DNA of 64,000 nt from Bacteroidales bacterium. GTDB taxonomy: Bacteria > Bacteroidota > Bacteroidia > Bacteroidales > UBA12077. Both the position numbers and the translations under genes were made by a program. The notes below the pieces were generated by a model, which had not been told where the DNA came from, searched no databases, and saw nothing but the letters and a program-made list of their open reading frames with translations. Positions 44,813 through 53,959 of the stretch are shown piece by piece; position 1 is the stretch's first letter, and each line of letters opens with the position of its first letter. The DNA lies in the NCBI GenBank assembly GCA_016342685.1, contig JAEINU010000001.1:434001-498000 (forward strand). The letters are read 5' to 3'.

Positions 44813-47083
44813 ATGAAAGAGAGAAATTCCCAAAGCATTATTTTTAAATATACTGTAAGTGGCTTTATTGTAGGATTTTTTACTGTCCTTTTTATTTTAG
44901 TTGTAGATTTTTTTATTAAGAAAATTAGTTTTTCAGAGATCGTAGAACTGCATAAAACAAACCCTGTTTACTTAATTTTAGACTTAACTCCATTTGTTTT
45001 GGCTTTTTATGCATACTTAATAAGTAAAAAATATGCTTTGGCCTCTGAAACGCTGCATAGTACTTTAAAACATGAATTCGATAAAAATCAAAAGATTTTC
45101 CGTTTTGTTGAGAGTATAAGAATGGGAAGAATCGATAGCGATTACAAGGTTCAGGGTTCCGAAGATGTGCTTGGGCAGTCGATACTTGATTTAAGAAATA
45201 ATTTAAAGAAAAATAAAGACGAAGAAGATAACAGACGCAATGAAGATCAACAAAGAAATTGGGTTGCCGAGGGTTTAGCAAAGTTTGGCGACATACTTAG
45301 AAAAGATACAGATAATATTGAAGAATTATCGTATAATCTAATTAGCAATTTGGTAAAATATATTAATGCAAATCAAGGAGCTTTTTTTATTATTGAAGAT
45401 GAAGGAGAAAAATATCTCCAAATGACGGCAAGCTACGCATACGAAAGAAGAAAATATGCAGATAGGAGAGTCGAATGGGGCGATGGGCTAATTGGAGCTG
45501 TAATTCAGGAGCAAGGGACTGTTTTTATGACTGATATTCCAGATTCATATGTTCATGTGACTTCAGGTTTGGGCGAAGCAACTCCACGAAGTTTGGTTAT
45601 TGTACCACTTAAAATTAATGATGAAGTATACGGCGTTATAGAAGTAGGATCACTTTATAAAATTGAAAAACATATTGTTGAGTTTATTGAGAAAGTAGCT
45701 GAAAATGTTGCGTCAACAATATCAAATGTTAAAATGAACTCGCGAACTGCAAAGTTGTTGAAAGAATCTCAATTACAAGCAGAAACTCTTGCCTCCCAAG
45801 AGGAGCAGATGAGACAAAGTATGGAAGAGCTTCAAGCAACTCAAGAAGAAGCTGCCCGTCAAAGCGAAAAGTTTATTACGTTCACAAACGCTGTAAATCA
45901 TACTCTAATCCGAGCAGAATATGATTTTAATGGGAATCTGATGTATGCCAATACCAAGTTTCTCAACAAACTTGGTTATGAAAAGAATTCTGAGGTTGAG
46001 GGCAAGAATATTTCAATGTTTATAAATGAGAAAGATAAAATATGGTTTGAAGAATTGTGGACAAGTCTAATTAATGGAGGAAAGCATTTCGAAGGTGACA
46101 TGAAGCATGTTACAAAGCAAGGAAGGGATTTGTGGACAATATCAACATACACAAGTATGAGAAATGATGAAGGGAAAGTTGAAAAAATATTATTTCTTGC
46201 AATTGATACTACAGACCAAAAGAAACAAAGTTTAGATCATCAGGCACAAATAGATGCTTTAAACATCTCAAGTATAAAAGTTGAATTTTTACCAACTGGC
46301 GATTTATTAGAGTGTAATTCAAAATTCATCGATTTGCTTGAATATCCATTGTATGAATTAAAGGAAAAATCAATATTCGATTTTGTCGATAAAATGGATT
46401 TGAACAAATTTAGAGAAATATGGGACGATGTGGCTCAAGGTAAATCTTGGGAAGGAGTTTTACGACAGCGTACTAAAGAAGATAAGAGCATTTGGGTTCG
46501 AGTATCTCTTTCACCTGTTCGCGATATGTATAACGATATTGCGAAAATTATTTATATCGGTAAAGATGAAACGAACGAAAAACTTATGGAGATTGAGGCT
46601 AAACAGCAAACAGATCTTTTAAAGAAGCAAGAGGAAGAATTGCAAGAGTCGAAAGTTCAATTAAAAGAACAATTAAAAAAGGCGAAGGAAGAGGTTAAGC
46701 AAAAATTTCAGGAAATTGAAAAAGCCAAAATAATAAGTGAAAGAACGCTCGAAGGGGCTGCCGATGCAATTTTCTCATTTGATCAAAATGGGATTATTAA
46801 ATTTTTTAATAAAGCCGCTGAAGAATTGTGGGGAATTGAACGAGATGTTATACTAGGGAGAAATGTAAAAAAACTCTTCAATGAAGATAGTTCCAATAAT
46901 GATTTTATTATGTCATTAATTGATCCAAAACTCGAAAAAATTATTGGGGAAAGACGAGAGATAAACTTTAATAACAATAATGGAGACGAAATGTCGGTTA
47001 TTATAATGCTTTCAATGGCTCGCCTAGATAAGGAAACAACTTACACAGCTTTTATGAATAATATATCTGTAGACCTATTTTAA
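44813..47083 (+). CDS. membrane sensor with GAF and PAS domains, no output domain
   Basis: A 756-residue protein with two N-terminal transmembrane helices (about 14-34 and 51-68), a short linker, a GAF domain (about 165-310), a coiled coil with the S-M-E-E-L-Q-A-T-Q-E-E motif seen in chemosensory proteins, and then three PAS domains (about 345-465, 470-590 and 640-756). It ends in the last PAS; there is no HisKA, GGDEF or MCP signalling region. It may sense redox state or a ligand and pass the signal by direct contact. It is the last gene of the unit and is followed by a terminator. Confidence 0.8.
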   Translation: MKERNSQSIIFKYTVSGFIVGFFTVLFILVVDFFIKKISFSEIVELHKTNPVYLILDLTPFVLAFYAYLISKKYALASETLHSTLKHEFDKNQKIFRFVESIRMGRIDSDYKVQGSEDVLGQSILDLRNNLKKNKDEEDNRRNEDQQRNWVAEGLAKFGDILRKDTDNIEELSYNLISNLVKYINANQGAFFIIEDEGEKYLQMTASYAYERRKYADRRVEWGDGLIGAVIQEQGTVFMTDIPDSYVHVTSGLGEATPRSLVIVPLKINDEVYGVIEVGSLYKIEKHIVEFIEKVAENVASTISNVKMNSRTAKLLKESQLQAETLASQEEQMRQSMEELQATQEEAARQSEKFITFTNAVNHTLIRAEYDFNGNLMYANTKFLNKLGYEKNSEVEGKNISMFINEKDKIWFEELWTSLINGGKHFEGDMKHVTKQGRDLWTISTYTSMRNDEGKVEKILFLAIDTTDQKKQSLDHQAQIDALNISSIKVEFLPTGDLLECNSKFIDLLEYPLYELKEKSIFDFVDKMDLNKFREIWDDVAQGKSWEGVLRQRTKEDKSIWVRVSLSPVRDMYNDIAKIIYIGKDETNEKLMEIEAKQQTDLLKKQEEELQESKVQLKEQLKKAKEEVKQKFQEIEKAKIISERTLEGAADAIFSFDQNGIIKFFNKAAEELWGIERDVILGRNVKKLFNEDSSNNDFIMSLIDPKLEKIIGERREINFNNNNGDEMSVIIMLSMARLDKETTYTAFMNNISVDLF

Positions 47084-47104
47084 TCATCATCATAATTTAA
47101 CTTA

Positions 47105-47143
47105 AAAATATCTCCATTCATAAATGGGGATATTTTGCTTTTT
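47105..47143 (+). terminator. terminator of the chemosensory unit
   Basis: A 14-base stem, 47105-47118 with 47123-47136 (one T-G pair), four-base loop CATA, then GC and five T. Confidence 0.8.
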
Positions 47144-47213
47144 AATACATTTACAAAACTTTTTAATATAAGCTTTTGTTAAACACCCAAACCTTAATTT
47201 AAAATTCGGAATT

Positions 47214-48977
47214 ATGAAAAAAGGAATTTTATACCTTGTATTAGTGATATTATTTGCTTCTTGTGGTTCTATTAATAATAAGCCGGAATCTTACAATTTA
47301 GTGATCGTTGAAACTAGTGACGTGCATGGTGCTGTTTTCGATTTCGATTTTATTAATAATAAATCATCGCAAGGGTCCTTATCAAAAGTTCAAACTTATT
47401 TGAATAATTTAAGAGATACTACGAACTGTATCTTAATGGATAATGGAGATATTCTGCAAGGGCAACCCATTGTTTATTACGATAATTATGAGAACACAAA
47501 CGATATTCATATTTGCTCAAAAGTGATGAACTATATGAAATATGATGTTGCTACAATAGGAAATCATGATATAGAAGCAGGCCATGCGGTTTATGACAAA
47601 ATTAACAATGAGATTAATTTTCCTTGGTTAGCAGCAAATGCAATCGATACAGAATCAGGAGAACCTTACTTTAAACCATACACAATTATTAATAAGGATG
47701 GAATAAAAATAGCAGTATTTGGATTAATAACTCCAGGTATTCCAAAATGGTTACCCGAAGAGTTATGGGCTGGAATTGAATTCGAAGATATGGTAGTTTC
47801 AGCAAAAAAGTGGGTTCCAGAAATCTTAAAAAAAGAAAATCCTGATTTACTTATTGGATTGTTTCATGCTGGATTTGATTACACATATGGGAATGTAGAT
47901 TACGATACTCCTAAAAATGAAAATGCTTCTGTAATTGTTGCAGAACAAGTGCCTGGTTTCGATGTAATATTTATAGGTCATGATCATTATTCATGGAACG
48001 AAAAAATAACGAATGTAAATGGAGATGAGGTAATTGTACTTGGTCCAGCAAGTTCAGCCCGACAGGTTGTTACAGCTAATATTTCTTTTAAACTAAATGC
48101 TAAAAATCAATACGATAAGCTTATTGTTGGGGATATTGTAAATATTAAAGATTATAAAGCCGATTCTTTGTTTGATGCTAAATTTAAACCTGAATTTAAA
48201 ACTATTGAAGAGTTTGTTTCTAGAAAAGTTGGTGATTTTAAAAAGTCTGTATTTGCTCAAAAAGCGATTTATGGGCCTTCTGAGTTTATGAATCTTATTC
48301 ATCAGATTCAATTAGATATGAGTAATGCCGATATTTCATTTGCAGCTCCTCTTTCATTTAACTCAACAATTAATGAAGGTCCGGTTTATGTTCGAGATAT
48401 GTTTAAATTGTATCGTTTCGAGAATTTTTTATATAAATTGAACCTTTCGGGAAAAGAAATTGATGGTTATCTTGAATATTCTTATGCAAATTGGTTTAAT
48501 ACCATGAGCTCCGAAAATGATCATTTACTTTTATTTAAAAAGGACAGTAATGGTGAGTTGGAATATTCGGAACGATATCAGTCATACGCATTAAAAACAA
48601 ACTATTATAATTTCGATGGTGCTTCAGGGATTAATTATACCGTTGATCTGCGCAAACCGGCAGGTGATAAAGTTGAAATAAACTCAATGTCTGATGGAAG
48701 TGTTTTTAGCATAGACAGCATGTATTCTGTAGCGGTAAATAGTTATAGAGGAAATGGAGGAGGGGGACATTTAGTTCATGGAGCTGGAATTCCCGAAAGT
48801 GAACTTAACCAAAGGCGTATTAGTTCAACCGAAAAAGATTTACGTTATTATATGATGAAATGGATTGAAGAACAGCAAGTGATTGATCCTCAGGAAACGT
48901 ACGAATGGAATGTTGTGCCCGAAAATTGGTGGTTAAAGGCACAAGCGAAAGATTATAAATTGTTAAATAAAAATTAA
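47214..48977 (+). CDS. 5'-nucleotidase / metallophosphatase lipoprotein (UshA-like)
   Basis: 587 residues with a lipobox L-F-A-S-C (Cys near 17). The metallophosphatase domain has the metal motifs S-D-V-H-G (about 36-40), G-N-H-D near 117 and G-H-D-H-Y (about 254-258), in UshA/5'-nucleotidase order. The C-terminal nucleotidase domain has N-S-Y-R-G-N-G-G-G-G-H near 515. It would dephosphorylate nucleotides or 2',3'-cyclic nucleotides in the periplasm. It is eight bases upstream of the alkaline phosphatase gene: a phosphate-scavenging pair. Confidence 0.88.
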   Translation: MKKGILYLVLVILFASCGSINNKPESYNLVIVETSDVHGAVFDFDFINNKSSQGSLSKVQTYLNNLRDTTNCILMDNGDILQGQPIVYYDNYENTNDIHICSKVMNYMKYDVATIGNHDIEAGHAVYDKINNEINFPWLAANAIDTESGEPYFKPYTIINKDGIKIAVFGLITPGIPKWLPEELWAGIEFEDMVVSAKKWVPEILKKENPDLLIGLFHAGFDYTYGNVDYDTPKNENASVIVAEQVPGFDVIFIGHDHYSWNEKITNVNGDEVIVLGPASSARQVVTANISFKLNAKNQYDKLIVGDIVNIKDYKADSLFDAKFKPEFKTIEEFVSRKVGDFKKSVFAQKAIYGPSEFMNLIHQIQLDMSNADISFAAPLSFNSTINEGPVYVRDMFKLYRFENFLYKLNLSGKEIDGYLEYSYANWFNTMSSENDHLLLFKKDSNGELEYSERYQSYALKTNYYNFDGASGINYTVDLRKPAGDKVEINSMSDGSVFSIDSMYSVAVNSYRGNGGGGHLVHGAGIPESELNQRRISSTEKDLRYYMMKWIEEQQVIDPQETYEWNVVPENWWLKAQAKDYKLLNKN

Positions 48978-48985
48978 ATAGTAAA

Positions 48986-50065
48986 ATGAAGAAGATTATC
49001 TTGGTATTATTTGTATTCGTTGTATTTATTAGTTCATGTGATTTGAATAAGTCAAATGAAGTTAGAAATCCAAAGAATATTATTTTATTAATTGGCGATG
49101 GCATGGGAGTGACTCAAATTTATGCAGCTATGTCAATATCTGAAAAGCCATTGGCTCTTGAGAACTTTAAAGTTTTGGGTTATCATAAAACATATTCGGC
49201 CAATAATTACGTAACAGATTCGGGTGCAGGAGGAACAGCACTTGCAACAGGAAATAAAACAAATAACGGTCATATTTCTGTTGATTCAAGTGGTAAATCG
49301 TTTAAAACAATTTTAGAATATGCTGAAGATTTTCAATTATCTACAGGATTAGTTTCTACAAGTGCAATTACGCATGCAACGCCTGCATCATTTATAGCAC
49401 ATGATACGTCGCGTTATAATTACGAAAATATTGCAATGGATTTTTTAAATGTTGATATTGATTTATTTATTGGTGGAGGGAAAAAGCATTTCGTTGAGCG
49501 AGAAGATAAACTAAACCTACTCGATTCATTAAGAAACAAGCATTATACTATTATAGATAGTGTTGAAAATTTCAATTCCGAATTAGAAGGAAAATTTGCA
49601 GTGTTTACTGCATACGGGCACAATCCAGAAATGTCTAATGGCAGAGGAGACATGTTACCCTTATCAACAAAAAAAGCGATAAAAGCATTAGATAAAAACG
49701 ATAAAGGATTTTTCTTAATGGTTGAGGGTTCGCAAATAGACTGGGGCGGACACGATAACGATATTGATTATGTTACTTCGGAGTTGATCGATTTTGATAA
49801 TGCAGTAGCTGAAGCTTTAGCTTTTGCCGAAATGGATGGTGAAACTTTAGTAATTGTTACTGCCGATCATGAAACTGGAGGATTAACCCTTACAGATGGT
49901 AATGTAAATAAAAAGGAAATAAAAGCAGAGTTTTCAACAGATCATCATTCGGGTGTTATGGTTCCAGTTTTTGCTTATGGGCCTGGTGCAGATCGTTTTG
50001 CAGGAATTTATCAAAATACCGATGTGTTTAATAAAATGATGCAAGCTTTTGGTTTTGAGAAATAA
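48986..50065 (+). CDS. alkaline phosphatase lipoprotein (PhoA family)
   Basis: 359 residues with a lipobox V-F-I-S-S-C (Cys near 18). Alkaline-phosphatase signatures are I-G-D-G-M-G (about 38-43), the catalytic D-S-G-A-G-G-T-A-L-A-T-G (about 78-89), G-S-Q-I-D-W-G-G-H-D and T-A-D-H-E-T-G-G, plus H-H near 314. It is shorter than E. coli PhoA but holds the core fold. It hydrolyses phosphomonoesters in the periplasm. It is in an operon with the nucleotidase gene. Confidence 0.9.
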   Translation: MKKIILVLFVFVVFISSCDLNKSNEVRNPKNIILLIGDGMGVTQIYAAMSISEKPLALENFKVLGYHKTYSANNYVTDSGAGGTALATGNKTNNGHISVDSSGKSFKTILEYAEDFQLSTGLVSTSAITHATPASFIAHDTSRYNYENIAMDFLNVDIDLFIGGGKKHFVEREDKLNLLDSLRNKHYTIIDSVENFNSELEGKFAVFTAYGHNPEMSNGRGDMLPLSTKKAIKALDKNDKGFFLMVEGSQIDWGGHDNDIDYVTSELIDFDNAVAEALAFAEMDGETLVIVTADHETGGLTLTDGNVNKKEIKAEFSTDHHSGVMVPVFAYGPGADRFAGIYQNTDVFNKMMQAFGFEK

Positions 50066-50109
50066 AAAAAAAGCTGTCTTCCTATAATTAGGAGGACAGC
50101 TTTTTTTTA
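50063..50109. terminator. bidirectional terminator
   Basis: AAAAAAAGCTGTC pairs with GACAGCTTTTTTT around an internal CCT/AGG stem and ATAATT loop, ending the two converging units at 50065 and 50119. Confidence 0.85.
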
Positions 50110-50118
50110 TTTTATCTT

Positions 50119-51201
50119 TTAATCTAGATCTACGCTACCATATTTTGTTGTGATATTAACCTTCGATTTAGTTTCTTTGTTGGTGCCAACCAAACCATCA
50201 ACACTTAACGAAGAGCTTTCTTTTATTCGGTTAACTCGACCTTCTTCAGGGAAATCAATATCGGCGTATTTAGCTTTGCCAATAAGGTTATACGATGCGT
50301 TTACATCAATTGCAATGTCAATATCACCATATTCATTTTCAATATCAATGCTCTCAAAATCTTTAGGAACATAATCTACACTTATATTTCCGTATCTATT
50401 GTCGAATTCTATTTTTTTAGATATTTCATCAAAATCGAAATCGGTATAAGCTGATGTTGTTACAAAGTTTGCAATATTTCCTATTCTATATTCATCGTAT
50501 TTAGATTCGCATACAATAGAACTTGCTCTGTCAACATACAATTTAGAATATTTAGTAATAGCAATTAAGGCTTTACATTTTTCAATCTCAAGTTTTGAGT
50601 ATTTTAAGGTTAGATTTAACCATTTGCACTCATCAATTTTACCGTTAGAATATCCTAAATATATTTCATTTAAAGGTTTCTTATTTTCTCTCGATAATTT
50701 ATTGATTTTTAGATTTCCATATTTAACGGAGATCTTAGAATGGCCTGAGATTTCGTTAATAAAGACACTGCCATATTTATTAGAAAGATCTATTTTAATA
50801 TCCTTTGGGATGTTTATTTTATAGTCGATACTAAATTCTTTGTTATCACCAAACGAAAAGCTGTTCCACTTACTGAATTTATCATCAATTTCAGTAATTG
50901 CTTCAATTGTGTTTCCTGTCTGGTTAAATTTAACATCAATATAATCGATAAGCTCTTTTGCTTTTGCTTCATTATGATGATCAATTGTTATAGTAACATC
51001 AATAGAAACTTGGTTTTTATCCCAGTTATTAATGTCAATATTACCAAATTTATTTTGGATAAGTAAGAGTGTGTTTGCATCGGCATTGTATTCCTTATGC
51101 AAATTTTTCGAGAATTCTTCTCCACCTGCAAATGCAGTGGTCATTACTAATATTTGGACGAATATTAGTAATAGAGCTGATTTAAATTTCGGTGCTTTCA
51201 T
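50119..51201 (-). CDS. secreted beta-solenoid-like repeat protein (DUF4097-like)
   Basis: 360 residues with a signal peptide (to AFAGG, about residue 27). The body contains about eleven copies of a short pattern, [N/K/R]-[Y/F]-[G/S]-x-[V/I/L]-x-[V/I/F], for example NKFGNIDI, NKYGSVFI, KYGNLKI, RYGNISV, EYGDIDI and KYGSVDL, spaced about 18-30 residues apart. This is the stacked-strand layout of GIN/DUF4097 adhesin-like proteins. It is co-transcribed with an ECF sigma factor and anti-sigma factor, whose target it may be, so an envelope role is likely. Confidence 0.75.
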   Translation of the reverse strand: MKAPKFKSALLLIFVQILVMTTAFAGGEEFSKNLHKEYNADANTLLLIQNKFGNIDINNWDKNQVSIDVTITIDHHNEAKAKELIDYIDVKFNQTGNTIEAITEIDDKFSKWNSFSFGDNKEFSIDYKINIPKDIKIDLSNKYGSVFINEISGHSKISVKYGNLKINKLSRENKKPLNEIYLGYSNGKIDECKWLNLTLKYSKLEIEKCKALIAITKYSKLYVDRASSIVCESKYDEYRIGNIANFVTTSAYTDFDFDEISKKIEFDNRYGNISVDYVPKDFESIDIENEYGDIDIAIDVNASYNLIGKAKYADIDFPEEGRVNRIKESSSLSVDGLVGTNKETKSKVNITTKYGSVDLD

Positions 51202-51739
51202 AGTTATCAGATTTTTGATTATTTATGTTTTTTGCTTGCTCTAATTGATGCACAATTTGGTTCATAACTTCCACTTTAAGTTGATAATGCTTGATCATTG
51301 CATTTATAACTCGCTCATCATTTGGATTTGTAGTTAGGTCCTTCTTAAGTACTTCATACATATCATCCATTTCTGTGAGTTCTTGCATTAAAATACTTTT
51401 TTGCGTGCTATCAATAAATTGAAATTGATTTAATTCGTTGTATTTTTGATTTACTAATTGCGTATAATAAACTTCTACTTCGTTATATTCTGGCGAAACT
51501 TCACTTAAAGCGATTCCTTTGTTTAAAGTTGTATTAAAGTTATCATAAACCCATAATCCAGATAATACAACTAAAATAGCAACAGCTGCTGCTTTAAGTA
51601 AGTATGAAAACGAAAATGTATTTTTCTTTGAATGAAAACCAGCCAATTTATCTTCAAATCGGTCAAAGTGTCCTTCATTTGGCTCAAAAGAATCTAATGA
51701 GGAACGATTTTCTTGTAATATTTTATCTAAATCTTTCAT
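51182..51739 (-). CDS. anti-sigma factor-like membrane protein
   Basis: 185 residues with one transmembrane helix (about 46-66, between KNTFSFSYLLK and WVYDNF). The N-terminal 45 residues, rich in Asp/Glu and Phe (EGHFDRFEDKLAGF), are cytosolic and suited to binding sigma factor; the C-terminal part is helical and periplasmic. Its end overlaps the next gene by 20 bases, and its start lies six bases after the sigma-factor stop. Function is inferred from context. Confidence 0.7.
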   Translation of the reverse strand: MKDLDKILQENRSSLDSFEPNEGHFDRFEDKLAGFHSKKNTFSFSYLLKAAAVAILVVLSGLWVYDNFNTTLNKGIALSEVSPEYNEVEVYYTQLVNQKYNELNQFQFIDSTQKSILMQELTEMDDMYEVLKKDLTTNPNDERVINAMIKHYQLKVEVMNQIVHQLEQAKNINNQKSDNYESTEI

Positions 51740-51745
51740 GATTTT

Positions 51746-52315
51746 TTAAATTTCTTTTTTAGTTCTTTTCAAGCACTCAATTAATTTCTTTTTTGCTCTG
51801 GCACATTGCGATCTCGATGTAGAACTTGTAATGTTTAATATTTTACTAATTTCATCGTGATCGTAACCTTCAATTAAATAGAGCGATAATACAATTCTAT
51901 AACCATCGGGTAAATTATTTATTTTATTTCTAATTTCTTCGGCTTTAAGTTCGCTATTGTAATCAAAATCAGTGTTTTCTTCATCTTTTATTTCGTAAAC
52001 AGATTCTTCAATTGAATCAAAATCGATTTTTCTTTTTCTCAATTCATCCAAAGAATGATTTATTACAATTCTTTTTAACCATGCGCCAAAGCTAACTTCC
52101 CCTTTGTAAGAATTAATTTTACCAAACGCTTTTAAGAACGATTCCTGCATTATATCCTCAGCTTCTAAACTGTTGTTTACAATGCGTAAGCAGGAATTAT
52201 ACATTGCTTTATAGTACAGTTTGTATATCTGAAACTGAGCCTTTTGCTCACCGGACTTACACCGATCTATAATATCCTGATGGATATTCTTATAAATACT
52301 TTCCTGTTTATTCAT
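51746..52315 (-). CDS. ECF-type RNA polymerase sigma factor
   Basis: 189 residues with region 2 (AEDIMQESFLKAFGKINSY, about 56-74) and region 4 (LPDGYRIVLSLYLIEGYDHDEISKIL, about 133-158, with HTH to SQCARAKK). It is a group IV sigma factor. The unit order sigma, anti-sigma, DUF4097-like protein is common in Bacteroidota and suggests an envelope-stress or surface-modification regulon. Confidence 0.9.
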   Translation of the reverse strand: MNKQESIYKNIHQDIIDRCKSGEQKAQFQIYKLYYKAMYNSCLRIVNNSLEAEDIMQESFLKAFGKINSYKGEVSFGAWLKRIVINHSLDELRKRKIDFDSIEESVYEIKDEENTDFDYNSELKAEEIRNKINNLPDGYRIVLSLYLIEGYDHDEISKILNITSSTSRSQCARAKKKLIECLKRTKKEI

Positions 52316-52448
52316 ATTTCTATTAAAAAGACGTTGTAAAAATCTTTGTGCTGCACTTGTTATACAAATTATGAAAAAATATCTGGTGTTTACGGTTTAT
52401 GCTTCATAAATCTATTATCTGTATAAATATCGTCAATTATTTTGCTTT

Positions 52449-52479
52449 TTTGCCTGTTAAATAAAAAATGATAATTTTG
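52449..52479 (+). promoter_or_regulatory. consensus Bacteroidota promoter for the bioB unit
   Basis: TTTG (52449-52452), a spacer of 19 bases, then TAATTTTG (52472-52479): a perfect TTTG-N19-TAnnTTTG. The start codon lies 11 bases further, so the transcript would be almost leaderless. Confidence 0.75.
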
Positions 52480-52489
52480 CGGTCTAATT

Positions 52490-52882
52490 ATGAGAGGTGG
52501 CTTAACATATAATTCCAATTTAACCGTTTTTAAACAATGGTCAGGGAAAGCATATTCGGTTTTTGTTTCAATCGGAAGTCAGATAAGAATAGGGCATATC
52601 GATTTTGATATATGTGATAAGTCATTATTAAAGGATAAAAAAGGAAATTCATGCTTCTTAGACTTAAATGAATTTCAAGTTGATAAAAATGAAGATTCTG
52701 AGGAATTATTAGATGAAGCCCAGAATTATCAACTTATTTTTAACCTTTTAACCTTAAATTTAGAGAAATCTTCGCTGTGGTATAGCCGAATCAATTCTTT
52801 TAAAATATTAATAAAATTCTTTAAGCTCTTTATTGTAGGGCCTAAATGTCTATTGTCTAAATCTGAGTGTTATGATGGATAA
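52490..52882 (+). CDS. hypothetical protein upstream of bioB, with N-terminal W-K-A-Y-S-V-F motif (130 aa)
   Basis: I do not recognise this protein as a whole. Residues 13-27 read V-F-K-Q-W-S-G-K-A-Y-S-V-F-V-S and closely match residues 15-29 of the TonB receptor encoded at 53960 (V-F-K-R-W-N-R-K-A-Y-S-V-F-N-S). The rest is acidic in the middle and hydrophobic/basic near residues 100-118. Its stop overlaps bioB by 11 bases, so bioB is translationally coupled to it. It has a perfect promoter just upstream. Possible regulatory or leader role for biotin genes is inference. Confidence 0.6.
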   Translation: MRGGLTYNSNLTVFKQWSGKAYSVFVSIGSQIRIGHIDFDICDKSLLKDKKGNSCFLDLNEFQVDKNEDSEELLDEAQNYQLIFNLLTLNLEKSSLWYSRINSFKILIKFFKLFIVGPKCLLSKSECYDG

Positions 52883-53825
52883 ATTATATAATGATATAAT
52901 TAATGGTAAACGTATAGGCTATACTGAAGCTATTGATATAACCCAAAAACAGAATTGCGAAGCTATTTGCGTTCTTGCGAATAAGTTAAGAATTTATTTT
53001 TTTGGTAATCATTTTGAACTATGTTCAATTGTGAATGCAAAATCGGGTAAATGTACCGAAGATTGTAAGTGGTGTGCTCAAAGTGTACATTACAAAACAA
53101 ATATTAGTTCTTACGAGATCATAAGTAAAGAATCAGCAGTAACACAGGCAATAAACAATCAAAAGAAGGGGGTGCATCGTTTTTCTCTTGTTACAAGTGG
53201 TAGAAAAATAAACGAAAAAAACCTTGGTGATATTTTGGAAATATATAAAGATATATCCGACAGGAGTGAAATACATTTATGTGCTTCAATGGGATTGTTA
53301 TCAAACAATCAGTTAATTGAATTAAAGAAAGCGGGAGTAGAGTATTATCATTGTAATCTTGAAACAGCTCGTTCATTTTTCTCAGAGTTATGCACCACAC
53401 ATACTTACAAAGAAAAGATAAATACAATAAAATTAGCTCAGGAAATAGGATTTTCGGTATGTTCTGGTGGTATTCTAGGAATGGGTGAAACAATGGATCA
53501 GCGAATAGAATTAGCTCTAGAGCTTAGAAGTTTGAATGTAAAATCTATACCTCTAAATTTTTTAATGCCAATTAAGGGCACTCCTTTGGCTTTTAGTGAA
53601 AATATGCCAGATGAAGAGATTCTTATTTCTCTTGCCATTTTTAAAATAATTAATCCTGAGGCAAAAATTCGATTTGCAGGCGGTAGGCACTTAATAAAAC
53701 ACCTACAAATAAAGGCATTAAGAGCTGGTGTAAATGCAGCTTTAGTCGGCGACTTGTTAACAACTATCGGGTCAAATATTGAAGAAGATATTCGAGACAT
53801 AAGCACTGAAGGGTTCAAATTATAA
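52872..53825 (+). CDS. bioB: biotin synthase BioB (radical SAM)
   Basis: 317 residues from ATG 52872 (a second ATG directly follows). It inserts sulfur into dethiobiotin. The radical SAM motif is S-G-K-C-T-E-D-C-K-W-C-A-Q-S, with Cys near 54, 58 and 61; the [2Fe-2S]-site residues Cys in L-C-A-S and Y-H-C-N-L-E-T, the G-M-G-E motif and R-F-A-G-G-R are in place. No bioA, bioD or bioF lies in this window. It is coupled to the preceding small gene; a TonB receptor gene follows after 134 bases. Confidence 0.95.
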   Translation: MMDKLYNDIINGKRIGYTEAIDITQKQNCEAICVLANKLRIYFFGNHFELCSIVNAKSGKCTEDCKWCAQSVHYKTNISSYEIISKESAVTQAINNQKKGVHRFSLVTSGRKINEKNLGDILEIYKDISDRSEIHLCASMGLLSNNQLIELKKAGVEYYHCNLETARSFFSELCTTHTYKEKINTIKLAQEIGFSVCSGGILGMGETMDQRIELALELRSLNVKSIPLNFLMPIKGTPLAFSENMPDEEILISLAIFKIINPEAKIRFAGGRHLIKHLQIKALRAGVNAALVGDLLTTIGSNIEEDIRDISTEGFKL

Positions 53826-53959
53826 TGAAATGATATGAACTAAACTAAACTAAAGTTGATGCAATTACAAAAGAATATATTTTACTAATTAGGATATTAT
53901 TTTAACAATTTAATTTTCATTCTGTATTAAAGGATGGAGTAATCTAAATAACAAAAAAA

